From contig DHUU01000014.1 of assembly GCA_002409325.1 (NCBI GenBank), forward strand, positions 1-64,000: a stretch of 64,000 bases of DNA, given 5' to 3'. Of the stretch, positions 36,365 to 46,293 are shown in pieces. The stretch comes from Bacteroidales bacterium UBA5226. GTDB lineage: Bacteria > Bacteroidota > Bacteroidia > Bacteroidales > UBA932. A model generated the notes under the pieces. That model was not told the origin of the DNA. It saw only the letters and a list, made by a program, of their open reading frames with translations, and did no database searches. Both the position numbers and the translations under genes were made by a program. Position 1 is the first letter of the stretch. Each line of letters begins with the position of its first letter.

Positions 36365-39300
36365 TTAGAATCCGATATTAAGTCCAATCAAAAAGTTGCG
36401 GGTAGGCGGCGTATTCAGACCTATAGTCAGCTGACGTGACTGAATGGGCCCGGAGTATCCAAATCCCTGGTTGCCCGTGCCGGTGGCTTCGGGGTCAACC
36501 CCTCCTGCCTTGAGGTACGGGGAGAACAGGGTAAAAGGATTTTGCGCCGTCAGATAGATCCTGATCTGTGAAGCACTCATCTTCCTGAGCCAGGAAGCCG
36601 GTAGGGTATAGCCCAGGGTTATAGTTCTGATTTTCAGAAAAGATGCGTCGAAATACCCGAAAACGCTGTTGTATGTTCCCTGTGAGGGGTGGTCTGTAGC
36701 ATCGGGCATGGGATACTCATTGGTCGGATTGGTGGGCGTCCAGTAATCCACCCAGATATTGTTCCTTCTCCCCTGCAGCATGTTCAGATAACTCTGGCCC
36801 TGGTATATGGTGCTGACCAGGGTGCCCCCGACACGGAAAAATCCCACTATGGACAAATCAAAATTCTTATAGCTCATACGGCTGGTGAAGCCGCCTTCAA
36901 ATTTTGGCTCAAAGGTGCCGTAAATATGGCGGTCCTCTGTGGATATCTTGCCGTCCTGGTTGTAATCCAGTATTTTAACCTCTCCGGGTTTTGCCCCGAA
37001 AGTGGCTGCCTCGTCTGCCTCCTTTATCTGCCAGATACCAACCTTCTTGTAATCGTAGATTACATCTATGGGATATCCCACAAACCAGCCGTTCCCTTCA
37101 TCTTTTTCAACCTGATTGAGTGCCACTATCTTGTTGCGGTTGAAGAAAACGTTGGCATCAACAGTCCAGTTGAATCCCGTTCCCGGGCTATCGACAATCT
37201 TTCCGGACAGGGTGAATTCCATTCCTGTGTTCTGTGTCTCGCCCACGTTCTTCATGATGGAACCGGGAACCCCGCTTGTGGGAGGTAGGGACTGGCTTAG
37301 CAGCAGGTCGTAAGTGTGCTGCCTGTACCATTCAATGCTGCCTGTGATCCGGTCTGTGAAGAGGCCAAAATCAAGGCCTACATTAAACGTGTTGGTGTAT
37401 TCCCAGCCCAGGTCGCTGTTGGCCAGTGACGAAACGTAATAACCAAAGGCAAAGGCATCTCCAAAGTTGTACTTGTTCTGTGACAGGCCTCCCAGCGTGC
37501 TGTAGGCATTTATGGACTGATTGGCGGTCTGGCCGTAACCTGCCCTGATCTTTAACATAGAGAAGGTTTCAATATTTTTCATGAAGGACTCGTTGGCAAT
37601 ATTCCAGGCAACCGACACGGCCGGATAATAATGGAATTTGCGCCCTTCAGAAAGTACCGAGGCGCCGTCTGCGCGGATGGTAGCCGTAAGCATATACCGG
37701 TTGTCAAACCCGTAATTTAAGCGGAACATTCCCGACATCAAGGCCGTACGGTAGTATCCCTGGCTGTCAGAGGGAATCTGAATGGATCCATTATCTGCAT
37801 TGTAAAGACCCAGGTTATAGTATTGTACATAATCGGCTACCATGTCCAATGCTTTCATATAAGAATGGAACGATGTGTTTTCCTGCATGGAGAACAATCC
37901 TGTGAGGTTCAGCCTATGCTTGTCGGCAAAGGTCTTGTTGTAATAAAGCAGGTGTTCCATAGTCCATCCCAGACCAAGCCCGTTTCTTACCACGGCTTCG
38001 GAACTCTCCCCGTCCTTGAAGGGTGTGTCGGATCCGTAGAAGTGTCCGTAATTATCCTGCCTGTAGTTTAAACCCACATTCAGACGGTATTGCAAATCGG
38101 GCGTAAAGTTTATCTCTCCGTACAACGTGTTGAAACTGTTGAACCGTATGCGCTGCTGAGCCCAGCTGTTCTCATTGAGCACCAGCAGCGGATTGTAATA
38201 ATTATCGTTGGGATAAACTGGCTGTTTTACAGGCGTTCCGTCTTCGTTATATGCCGGGGCTATGGGCGACAAGGTTATGAGTTGATACATGAAAGATGCG
38301 CTTTCACCGTTTGTAACAGTATAACCGTTTTGCGTACTTAACCCGACACGGATATACTTGCCCAGTTTTGTCTCGACCGAGGCGCGCAGGGAAATACGTG
38401 AAAAATCCTGTCCCGGAAGAATGGTTGTTTCCCTGTAATACCCGCCTCCTGCAGAATAAATGGCATTTTCCGTACCTCCTGAAATATTCAGGTCATGTTG
38501 CGTAATATAACCTTGCTTGTACATCAGGTCCTGCCAGTTGGTCTCCCCTTTGGACTCATAAAAAGCATTTTCCTGGGGCATGTTGGTAAACGCTCCGGCA
38601 ATCTGTCTGATCTTGATAAATTCCTCTGCATCAAACACCTGGTATATCCGGGCCACTTCCTTAACACCCCCGAATCCGTTATAGGATAACCTGGGTTTAC
38701 CGGCTTTGCCGCGGTCGGTAGTGATCAGAATGACACCGTTGGCCCCTCGGGCTCCATAAATGGCCGTTGCAGAAGCGTCCTTCAATACGTCAACGCCCGT
38801 GATATCCCCTGTGTTCAGGTCATTCATGCTGCCGTCAAAGGGAATACCGTCGACAACAATCAGGGGATCGTTACTGGCATTGAGTGAACGCGAACCCCGG
38901 ATACGGATCTGTCCGGTTTGACCCGGCCTGGTAGAAGTCTGGTTGACCTGGACTCCTGCCAGGCGCCCCTGGAGGGCCTGGTTGATGTTGGCCACTGGCA
39001 CTTCCTTTATTTCATTCTCCCTTATGGAGCTGATGGCCCCGGTGACGTCGCTTTTACGCATGGTCCCGTAACCCACCACAACCACTTCCTCCAGTACCAG
39101 TGAGTCTTCTTCCATGCGGATATCAAGAATCCGCCGTTGACCCGGTTCCATAATAATGGTCTGGTACCCGATATATGAAAACTCCAGCTGGTCCCCCGCT
39201 GTGGCCATAATCCGGAACTCACCGTTAGCGTCGGTAACAGATACCGTATTGGCACCCATTACCTTTACGCTGACCCCAACGAGCGGACCCCTGGAATCAC

Positions 39301-39388
39301 TGACTGTCCCGCTTACCTCGCGCGGTTGTGCCCACAAAGCGTAAGCAAGACACATCATCAGTGCAAATAGGATGGTTTTTCTTCTCAT
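36365..39388 (-). CDS. susC: SusC/RagA family TonB-dependent outer-membrane transporter (xylan)
   Basis: A 1007-residue beta-barrel importer. It has a signal peptide ending at LWAQP and a carboxypeptidase-D regulatory-like domain (about residues 23-100). The SusC linker follows (LVLEEVVVVGYGTMRKSDVTGA), then the plug (IRIRGSRSLNASNDPLIVVDG) and a 22-strand-type barrel. It is the first gene of a seven-gene operon running to 20136 and is divergent from the HTCS regulator. It probably takes up xylo-oligosaccharides with SusD. Confidence 0.96.
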   Translation of the reverse strand: MRRKTILFALMMCLAYALWAQPREVSGTVSDSRGPLVGVSVKVMGANTVSVTDANGEFRIMATAGDQLEFSYIGYQTIIMEPGQRRILDIRMEEDSLVLEEVVVVGYGTMRKSDVTGAISSIRENEIKEVPVANINQALQGRLAGVQVNQTSTRPGQTGQIRIRGSRSLNASNDPLIVVDGIPFDGSMNDLNTGDITGVDVLKDASATAIYGARGANGVILITTDRGKAGKPRLSYNGFGGVKEVARIYQVFDAEEFIKIRQIAGAFTNMPQENAFYESKGETNWQDLMYKQGYITQHDLNISGGTENAIYSAGGGYYRETTILPGQDFSRISLRASVETKLGKYIRVGLSTQNGYTVTNGESASFMYQLITLSPIAPAYNEDGTPVKQPVYPNDNYYNPLLVLNENSWAQQRIRFNSFNTLYGEINFTPDLQYRLNVGLNYRQDNYGHFYGSDTPFKDGESSEAVVRNGLGLGWTMEHLLYYNKTFADKHRLNLTGLFSMQENTSFHSYMKALDMVADYVQYYNLGLYNADNGSIQIPSDSQGYYRTALMSGMFRLNYGFDNRYMLTATIRADGASVLSEGRKFHYYPAVSVAWNIANESFMKNIETFSMLKIRAGYGQTANQSINAYSTLGGLSQNKYNFGDAFAFGYYVSSLANSDLGWEYTNTFNVGLDFGLFTDRITGSIEWYRQHTYDLLLSQSLPPTSGVPGSIMKNVGETQNTGMEFTLSGKIVDSPGTGFNWTVDANVFFNRNKIVALNQVEKDEGNGWFVGYPIDVIYDYKKVGIWQIKEADEAATFGAKPGEVKILDYNQDGKISTEDRHIYGTFEPKFEGGFTSRMSYKNFDLSIVGFFRVGGTLVSTIYQGQSYLNMLQGRRNNIWVDYWTPTNPTNEYPMPDATDHPSQGTYNSVFGYFDASFLKIRTITLGYTLPASWLRKMSASQIRIYLTAQNPFTLFSPYLKAGGVDPEATGTGNQGFGYSGPIQSRQLTIGLNTPPTRNFLIGLNIGF

Positions 39389-39509
39389 AATGATTTTATT
39401 TAATTTAAGTATTTAGGTTAACGACTAATTGTAAAGTTATCTCTTACCATCGCAGGCTGTTTTATATTATGTTTCGTAATGAGTTTACCACGTAACGCGC
39501 CTCTAAAAA

Positions 39510-39538
39510 ATGTTACAATAAATATCCGTTATGTTACA
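39510..39538. promoter_or_regulatory. Direct repeat ATGTTACA x2, candidate HTCS binding site
   Basis: Two identical ATGTTACA octamers (39510-39517 and 39531-39538) have start-to-start spacing of 21 bp, two helical turns. They lie in the 201-bp region between divergent susC and the HTCS gene. AraC-type domains, as at the HTCS C-terminus, commonly bind such direct repeats. Function is inferred. Confidence 0.45.
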
Positions 39539-39575
39539 CATTTTGTTTTCGGCCTTTTTTATATACCGTTTTTGT

Positions 39576-39583
39576 TATTTTTG
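39576..39583 (+). promoter_or_regulatory. -7 element of the HTCS promoter
   Basis: TATTTTTG ends 6 nt before the ATG at 39590; no well-spaced -33 box. Confidence 0.4.
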
Positions 39584-39589
39584 TAACAA

Positions 39590-42500
39590 ATGAAAACCCG
39601 TTTATTTTTCCCCTGTGTTACCTTACTTGTCTGTATCCTGGGATTTGAGGACATTGCCTGTGCCCAGGCAGGCCGGTTTTATTCCTCCGGAAATGAGCTT
39701 TCCAATAGCCTCATAAACCAGGTCTTCCAGGACAGTACAGGCTTTGTATGGGTCGCCACCGAAAACGGGCTGAACCGCATAGACGGGCACAGCCTCCGGA
39801 AATACCATTATATCCCCGGTGATAGCAGTTCTTTGAAAAACAACTACGTACATTGTGTCTATCAGGACAGCGGGGGGACTTTGTGGGTAGGTTGCCTGAA
39901 CGGGTTGCAGCGATACCTCCCCTATACAGACAGTTTTGAAGAAATATCCCTCAATGTGGGCGATGCGCGGGTCTTTCCCCACATCATGCAGATCCTAGAA
40001 ACACGTAACGGGGACCTCTGGATTGCTACCTCGGGGCAAGGTTGTTTTGTTCGTCCCGGGACAAGCGGCGAGAGGACACGATTCTACCGGCGTCTGACAG
40101 ATTCCCTTGACAGTGATTTTCTGACCACCCTATACGAAGATCCCAAAGGAAACCTGTGGCTTAGTATGCGAGAGGGCTCTGTCTGGAGGTACAACAGCAT
40201 TAACGGGGTTATTCAAAAGATCCCTTTTCCCCCAGGTTTTGAAAAACCGGGAGAAGTTCCCGCTTACTGTACAGACAAACAGGGTAACGTTTTTCTAGGG
40301 TCCCTGTCCGAAGGTCTTTTCCGGTATGATGCAGTAACGGAGTCATTGATTCATATACCTTATTATAACGGGATCAGGAGCCTGCCGGTAAAATCCCTCC
40401 TGGCCGATGCCAACAACAGGGTCCTGGTCGGGACAGATGGCAAAGGGCTGAAGTATTATGACAGGGATTTGCAGCAGGTGGTGGATTACCCTTCCTATTC
40501 AACACTCATGGACCTTTCCAGGACCAAAGTACATTGTCTTATGGAAGACCGGGACGGCAACCTGTGGATGGGCCTGTTCCAGCGGGGTGTATATGTAAGC
40601 CCTTCCAACCCTTCCGGTTTCACTTACTACGGATCGCGTTCTTACAGATACAACAATATTGGTTCTGCCTGCGTCATGTCACTGGCATGCGATGAGAAGG
40701 ACAATCTGTGGGTGGGCACAGATGGCGACGGACTTTACCAGGTGGACCCGGAAGGGAACCGGTTGCTTCACCTTGCCCCTTCTGACAATCCCGGGTATCC
40801 TTTTCCCGCTACCATTATGAGCCTGTGCCGGGACAACGGACAGAACCTCTGGATTGGATCGTACATTAACGGCATTGGGGTTCTAAATGTAAAAACCAAA
40901 AAATTTACCTACAGGAACGACCTGCTGGGCTACAGATCAGAAGGGTATAACCTGTCTGTAGGAGCCATAGTGGAGGGAAAGGACAAAACGCTCTGGATAG
41001 GAACCTGGGGCAACGGCATATACCACGTGGACCCCTCCTCGGGGGCTTTGCTGCATCATTATTTTTCCTCTACGGATGGCACCCCTGTCCCCGATGAAAT
41101 CAACAACAACTGGATCAACACGTTGTTTACAGACAGTTTTGGTCTGATGTGGGCAGGGACCTTTAAGGGGCTTACCTGTATTGACCCTGTGAGCAAAAAA
41201 GCGGAAAATTTTCTGAGTTCCGTTGTTTATACCGTAACCGAGGCTACTGACGGAAGAATCTGGGCTGGAACCATAGACGGGCTGGTACGGTACGATAAAA
41301 CAACCCGCGAATTCACCTCTTTCAGGACATCCGACGGTCTCCCTTCCAACGTCATCTGCGGTTTACAGACAGATTTTGAAGGTAATATCTGGATGAGCAC
41401 CCATTCGGGAATCGCCCGCTTTATACCTGGTCAGTCAAATTTCAGCATTTTTACAGATTCTGATGGCATAGAGGAAAATGAGTTTTCAAGGAACGCATTG
41501 GCACAAACCTCCAGAGGGTGTCTGTTTTTTGGCAACATTGCAGGAGTGACTGGATTTTATCCGCAAGAAATCAAAGAGAAAGCCACCAGTCTGCAGGTAC
41601 ACCTGATCAACTACCGTATCTTCAACAACCAGGTTGCCTTCACCTCTTCTACCCTGGAAGACGGGACACTGGAAGTCTCCTATAAAGACAATATGGTGGG
41701 ATTTGAGGTGACCTGCTTCAAATACCTTCACCCGGAACACATCCGTTACGAATACCGGCTGGAACCCATCATCAATGAATGGATCCGCACCCCCGAAGGG
41801 AGCAATATAATCCATTTTACCAACCTGAATCCAGGGCAATACCGGTTCCAGGTACGAGCTGTTGAAAACCAATACACCAGCCCGGTCAGTGAAATAAGAC
41901 TGGGTATCTCGCCTCCCTGGCACCAGAGCCAGTGGATGTATGCCGTTTATCTGATCAGCGGCATGATACTGGTATTTCTTGTCACGTCCTACATTATGAT
42001 GCAAAACAGGCATAAACAGGAAATGGAACAGAAATCACGCATGGAGGAGATCAACGAAGCCCGGTTGCAGTTCTTTATGAATATGTCTCACGAGGTGCGC
42101 ACTCCCATTACCCTGATCCTGAACCCCCTGGAAAAATTTTTAAGGGAACCGGCACAGGATCCGCGGCTGGAAACCTACCGGCTCATGTACCGCAATGCCC
42201 AGCGCATCCTGCGCCTGATAAACCAGATGATGGACATCCGCAAAATCGACAAGGGACAAATGGTGCTCAAATTCAGGGAAACAGACCTGATTGGATTTAT
42301 CTATGATATCATACAGACATTCGGGTACCAGGCCGAAAAACGGAATATGACGGTCTGTTTTGAGCATGATATGCCACAGCTGAAAATCTGGCTGGATCTT
42401 GAAAACTTTGACAAGGTCCTGATGAATCTGTTCTCCAATGCCTTCAAATTTACCCCGGATGGCGGACAGATCCGGGTAAAAGCCGAATTGATGGAAGATC

Positions 42501-43642
42501 GCCAAAAAGTCAGGATCATTGTCCGGGATACCGGTATCGGCATAGAGAAATCCCAGATAGAAAAAATATTCGAACGTTTCTACCAGGCAGATAATCCGCT
42601 TACCAGGAAAAATTACGGAACAGGAATCGGGCTGCACCTTTCACGCGCCCTGATCACATTGCTTCACGGAACCATTGAGGTACAGGCCAATGAAGACGGA
42701 ATAGGAACATCCTTTATCATGACTTTCCCGCTTGGCAAAGTGCACCTAAGGGAAGAAGAAATAGACACCCACTTTGTCCCACAGGACCAGCTGTATGCTT
42801 TTGCCAAAGACAGAAAAGCAGAACATGAACTGGGGGATGCGTCGGAAGACACGTACAAAAAGCCTCGTTCCAGGACGAAATATCAATTGCTCATCGTAGA
42901 TGACGATCCTGAGATCAGAAAATACCTCAGGCAGGAACTGGAACCTTATTATCATGTAGAGACCTGTTCCGATGGGGCCGAGGCCCATAAATTCATCCTC
43001 ACCCGCAAACCCGATCTGGTACTGGCAGACATCATCATGCCACATATGGACGGAATCACACTGTGCCGTAAAATTAAATCCAACAGCAATGTACATCACA
43101 TTCCCATTGTTCTGGTGAGTGCCTGTTCCAAAGAAGAAGATGTGCTGATGGGTACCCAAAGCGGCGCCGAGGCTTATGTTGTCAAGCCTTTCATTATCAA
43201 ACAGCTGATATCGACCCTGCAGTCAATCATGGAAAACAGGGAACGAACCCGGACCTTTCTTGCACATCCTGCTGCCGAAGGGCCCGAAGACAATTTTGAA
43301 TGGCTCAGATCGCCCGATGAACAACTGCTGGAAAAAATCAACAAGGCCATTCAGGAACGAATGGCCGACAACAACTTCCGTGTTGAAACACTGGCCGGTA
43401 TTGTAGGGATCAGCAGGGTGCACCTTCACCGGAAACTCAAAGAACTGACGCAACTCCCGGCCAGCGATTACATCCGCTCTGTCCGCCTTAAACGGGCAGC
43501 CGAACTGATCAGCAGCAGGAAAATGAATGTTTCAGAAGTGGCCTACGCTACAGGCTTTGCCAACCTGTCCCACTTTTCAGCTGCGTTTAAGAATTACTAT
43601 GGGGTTTCTCCCCGCGATTACGGAAACGAACAATCAACTTAA
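39590..43642 (+). CDS. Hybrid two-component system sensor/regulator (HTCS)
   Basis: A 1350-residue one-piece sensor. The signal peptide is followed by a periplasmic double-propeller sensor of Reg_prop repeats (about residues 30-680, recurrent D-x-x-G-N-L-W motifs such as EDRDGNLWMG), a Y_Y_Y domain (to about 770) and one transmembrane helix (about 781-803). Then come HisKA with His834 in NMSHEVRTP, HATPase_c (NLFSNAFKFTPDGG, DTGIGIEKS, GTGIGLHLS), a receiver (LLIVDDDPE, phospho-acceptor Asp1147 in LADIIMP) and an AraC-type HTH (about 1240-1345). All catalytic residues are intact. HTCS proteins sense oligosaccharides and activate the neighbouring PUL, here susC onward. It is followed by uxuA after 5 bp. 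Confidence 0.96.
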   Translation: MKTRLFFPCVTLLVCILGFEDIACAQAGRFYSSGNELSNSLINQVFQDSTGFVWVATENGLNRIDGHSLRKYHYIPGDSSSLKNNYVHCVYQDSGGTLWVGCLNGLQRYLPYTDSFEEISLNVGDARVFPHIMQILETRNGDLWIATSGQGCFVRPGTSGERTRFYRRLTDSLDSDFLTTLYEDPKGNLWLSMREGSVWRYNSINGVIQKIPFPPGFEKPGEVPAYCTDKQGNVFLGSLSEGLFRYDAVTESLIHIPYYNGIRSLPVKSLLADANNRVLVGTDGKGLKYYDRDLQQVVDYPSYSTLMDLSRTKVHCLMEDRDGNLWMGLFQRGVYVSPSNPSGFTYYGSRSYRYNNIGSACVMSLACDEKDNLWVGTDGDGLYQVDPEGNRLLHLAPSDNPGYPFPATIMSLCRDNGQNLWIGSYINGIGVLNVKTKKFTYRNDLLGYRSEGYNLSVGAIVEGKDKTLWIGTWGNGIYHVDPSSGALLHHYFSSTDGTPVPDEINNNWINTLFTDSFGLMWAGTFKGLTCIDPVSKKAENFLSSVVYTVTEATDGRIWAGTIDGLVRYDKTTREFTSFRTSDGLPSNVICGLQTDFEGNIWMSTHSGIARFIPGQSNFSIFTDSDGIEENEFSRNALAQTSRGCLFFGNIAGVTGFYPQEIKEKATSLQVHLINYRIFNNQVAFTSSTLEDGTLEVSYKDNMVGFEVTCFKYLHPEHIRYEYRLEPIINEWIRTPEGSNIIHFTNLNPGQYRFQVRAVENQYTSPVSEIRLGISPPWHQSQWMYAVYLISGMILVFLVTSYIMMQNRHKQEMEQKSRMEEINEARLQFFMNMSHEVRTPITLILNPLEKFLREPAQDPRLETYRLMYRNAQRILRLINQMMDIRKIDKGQMVLKFRETDLIGFIYDIIQTFGYQAEKRNMTVCFEHDMPQLKIWLDLENFDKVLMNLFSNAFKFTPDGGQIRVKAELMEDRQKVRIIVRDTGIGIEKSQIEKIFERFYQADNPLTRKNYGTGIGLHLSRALITLLHGTIEVQANEDGIGTSFIMTFPLGKVHLREEEIDTHFVPQDQLYAFAKDRKAEHELGDASEDTYKKPRSRTKYQLLIVDDDPEIRKYLRQELEPYYHVETCSDGAEAHKFILTRKPDLVLADIIMPHMDGITLCRKIKSNSNVHHIPIVLVSACSKEEDVLMGTQSGAEAYVVKPFIIKQLISTLQSIMENRERTRTFLAHPAAEGPEDNFEWLRSPDEQLLEKINKAIQERMADNNFRVETLAGIVGISRVHLHRKLKELTQLPASDYIRSVRLKRAAELISSRKMNVSEVAYATGFANLSHFSAAFKNYYGVSPRDYGNEQST

Positions 43643-43647
43643 GCAAT

Positions 43648-44853
43648 ATGGAAAAAACGTGGAGGTGGTTTGGCCCGTCCGATGTGATATCCCTTAAAGC
43701 CTTGCGGCAGATAGGGGTGGAAGGCATTGTTACTGCGCTGCATCACATCCCCAACGGGGAAATCTGGACAAGGGAGGAAATAAGAAAAAGACGGGAGTAC
43801 ATAGAAGCTCAGGGCCTCAGGTGGTCTGTGGTGGAAAGCCTTCCGGTAACAGAAGAGATCAAACTGGCCAGTCCTTTGCGGGACAGGCACCTGGAGAATT
43901 ATTTGCTATCACTTGAAAACCTGGGTCTGGAAGGTATTCATACGGTATGCTATAATTTCATGCCTGTTATTGACTGGATCCGGACCGATCTGTACAAACC
44001 TAACCCGGACGGAACACAATCACTCTATTTTGATTATGCCCGGTTTGCATGTTTTGATCTGTACATACTCAAAAGAGAAGGGGCCGGGAACGATTATCCT
44101 GAAGAAATCCGGGAGCAGGCAAAACAGTTGTACAAGACCATGCCCGGAGAAGAGAAGCGGGCACTTGTGGAGAACATAATAGTCAAAACACAGGGTTTTG
44201 TGAGCGGGAACATAACGGATAAAGACAAGCAGCCGGTTACCTTGTTCAAAAAACTGCTTGCCCGTTACCAGGGTGTGGACAAAACCCGGCTCAGGGATAA
44301 CTTCAGACAATTTATGTCGGCTGTGGCCCCGGTAGCCGAAAGATTGGATGTTCGCCTGTGCATTCACCCCGATGACCCTCCCTTTCCGGTTCTTGGACTG
44401 CCGCGCATTGTAACAGGGAAAGAAGATGTGGAGTGGCTGCTCTCTGCCGTGGACAGTCCGGTGAACGGCCTTACATTTTGTGCCGGTTCATTAAGCTCGG
44501 GTCTTCATAACGACGTCCCCGAACTGGCAAGACGTTTTGCTGCCAGGACACATTTTGTACACCTGCGGAGCACCGAGGTGAGGGAAAACAGAAATTTTGG
44601 CGAGACGGATCATCTTTCCGGAAGGGGCCACCTGGCGGAGGTCATCCGGATATTTCTGAAAGAACAGGAAAGGAGAAAAAAAGAAGGGTGGAAGAACTGG
44701 CGCCTGCCCATGCGGCCCGATCACGGTTCGCTTATGCTCTCCGATATTGAAAATAATCAATACAATCCGGGATATTCTTTTTATGGCAGGATGAAGGCTC
44801 TGGCCGAGCTTTCAGGCATGATGGCCGCCATTCACTATCTGGATCAAAAATAA
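43648..44853 (+). CDS. uxuA: Mannonate dehydratase
   Basis: This 401-residue TIM-barrel enzyme dehydrates D-mannonate to 2-keto-3-deoxygluconate in glucuronate catabolism. Conserved family regions include WRWFGPSDVISLKALRQIG at the start, CIHPDDPPFPVLGLPRIV (metal/active-site region) and MRPDHGSLM near the end. It lies 5 bp after the HTCS gene and 10 bp before the oxidoreductase. The regulator and the glucuronate pathway are therefore probably one transcript. Substrate would come from glucuronate released by GH115-GH67. Confidence 0.95.
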   Translation: MEKTWRWFGPSDVISLKALRQIGVEGIVTALHHIPNGEIWTREEIRKRREYIEAQGLRWSVVESLPVTEEIKLASPLRDRHLENYLLSLENLGLEGIHTVCYNFMPVIDWIRTDLYKPNPDGTQSLYFDYARFACFDLYILKREGAGNDYPEEIREQAKQLYKTMPGEEKRALVENIIVKTQGFVSGNITDKDKQPVTLFKKLLARYQGVDKTRLRDNFRQFMSAVAPVAERLDVRLCIHPDDPPFPVLGLPRIVTGKEDVEWLLSAVDSPVNGLTFCAGSLSSGLHNDVPELARRFAARTHFVHLRSTEVRENRNFGETDHLSGRGHLAEVIRIFLKEQERRKKEGWKNWRLPMRPDHGSLMLSDIENNQYNPGYSFYGRMKALAELSGMMAAIHYLDQK

Positions 44854-44863
44854 TCAAATCATT

Positions 44864-45679
44864 ATGAGAACTAATTTCAGTGTTAAGGACAAAGTCGCAG
44901 TGATAACAGGAGCAGGAGGCGTTCTGGGAGGAAGCCTTGCCAGACATTTTGTAGCACAGGGGGCCCGTGTAGCCGCCCTGGATATCCGGAAAGAGCAGCT
45001 TGATTCGGTCGTTGAGATTCTGCGGTCAAAGGGGGGCCAGGCAGCAGGATTTGTAAGTGACGTGCTGGATTGCATGGAGCTCCGTAAGACTGCGCAACAG
45101 ATCACAGACCTTTGGGGTACCATAGATATCCTGATCAATGTGGCGGGAGGGAACCTGCCGGGAGCCACTCTGGGGGAAGATCAGAGTGTTTTTGACATGA
45201 AGATTGAAGACTGGAAGAAAGTGACCGATCTGAACCTGAACGGGACCGTGTACCCTTCCCTGGCCATGGGCAGAGTCATGGCCGACAGGGGAACAGGATC
45301 CATCATAAACATATCTTCCATGGCCGCCTATTCAGCCATTACAAGGGTTCCGGGGTATTCGGCAGCCAAGACGGGCATCATCAGTTTTACCCAATGGATG
45401 GCCATGGAAATGGCGCTCAAGTTTGGTGAAAAAATTCGCGTAAACGCCATAGCCCCGGGATTTTTCATAGGAGATCAGAACAGGGCTGTCTTGCTAAACC
45501 CGGACGGCAGCCTAACCGACCGGAGCCGGAAAGTGCTGGCCAGAACACCCATGAAACGCTTTGGGAACATTACAGAATTGAACGGTGCCGTTCAGTTTCT
45601 CTGCTCAGAGGCCGCCAGTTTCATAACCGGCATTGTACTCCCTATAGACGGGGGATTCAGTTCGTTCAGCGGTGTTTAG
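44864..45679 (+). CDS. D-mannonate oxidoreductase, SDR family (UxuB-type)
   Basis: This 271-residue short-chain dehydrogenase most likely reduces D-fructuronate to D-mannonate with NAD(P)H, one step before UxuA. The cofactor motif is TGAGGVLGGSLA, the structural motif NVAGG, the catalytic Ser is in INISSMAAYS and YxxxK is YSAAK. The assignment rests on adjacency to uxuA and on similarity to Bacteroidota SDR mannonate oxidoreductases; it is not the long-chain E. coli UxuB. Its 3' end overlaps the convergent nitroreductase gene by 14 bp. Confidence 0.85.
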   Translation: MRTNFSVKDKVAVITGAGGVLGGSLARHFVAQGARVAALDIRKEQLDSVVEILRSKGGQAAGFVSDVLDCMELRKTAQQITDLWGTIDILINVAGGNLPGATLGEDQSVFDMKIEDWKKVTDLNLNGTVYPSLAMGRVMADRGTGSIINISSMAAYSAITRVPGYSAAKTGIISFTQWMAMEMALKFGEKIRVNAIAPGFFIGDQNRAVLLNPDGSLTDRSRKVLARTPMKRFGNITELNGAVQFLCSEAASFITGIVLPIDGGFSSFSGV

Positions 45680-46289
45680 GATACCCCACGGGCTGTCCTA
45701 ACTGTGCTTTCCCGTCAAATCCCAGCCTGTTTTTAGCCGCGTCCCGGTCAATCATACCCAACACCACGGTGCTCAGCCCTTCCTGGGCACAAAAAAGGTA
45801 CACGTTCTGACTTATGAAACCGGTATCGGTTGCCCCGTAAAAGTCTTTCTGCTGCTGGTCCAGCCGTTTCATTCTTTGGTAATTGGCCACATACAGTAGC
45901 ACAACAGGTGCTTGCTGAGCAAAAGGCTGTTTCACGGTCTCACTCCTGAAATCACCGGTCTGAAGGTGCTTCAGTATATGGTCCTGCGGGAGGTAAAGGT
46001 AAACAGCCTCCGCTGTATAGACATAAATATCAATCTCCTGCATGTTCATTGCCGAGGGGGCCGTACGTCTGCCATCGGCGCGGTTTACTCCGTTGGCAGC
46101 CCATAACAGATCCGAGAGTGTCTGCTGCGAAAGGGGTGTTTCCGATATTTCACGGACACTGCGCCTGCTGTTTAAAGCTTCCATCAACGGTTTTCCTCCA
46201 TCCTTCTTAGGTGTGGGAAGCGTGATGTCCTGTGCATACATAATTTTTAATGCAAATAAAAATGCCAATGATAAAACCAGTTTTTTCAT
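45666..46289 (-). CDS. SagB-type nitroreductase family protein, exported
   Basis: A 207-residue FMN-binding nitroreductase-fold protein of the SagB/ThcOx group. It has RRSVREISETPLSQQTLSDLLWAANG near the N-terminus, SAMNMQEIDIYVY and GLSTVVLGMID. A signal peptide (to about IMYAQD) predicts export. It is the last gene of the hut operon, 4 bp after ftcD. The substrate is unknown, and the family's peptide-oxidase role should not be assumed. Its stop lies inside the end of the convergent SDR gene. Confidence 0.8.
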   Translation of the reverse strand: MKKLVLSLAFLFALKIMYAQDITLPTPKKDGGKPLMEALNSRRSVREISETPLSQQTLSDLLWAANGVNRADGRRTAPSAMNMQEIDIYVYTAEAVYLYLPQDHILKHLQTGDFRSETVKQPFAQQAPVVLLYVANYQRMKRLDQQQKDFYGATDTGFISQNVYLFCAQEGLSTVVLGMIDRDAAKNRLGFDGKAQLGQPVGYPKHR

Positions 46290-46293
46290 TATC

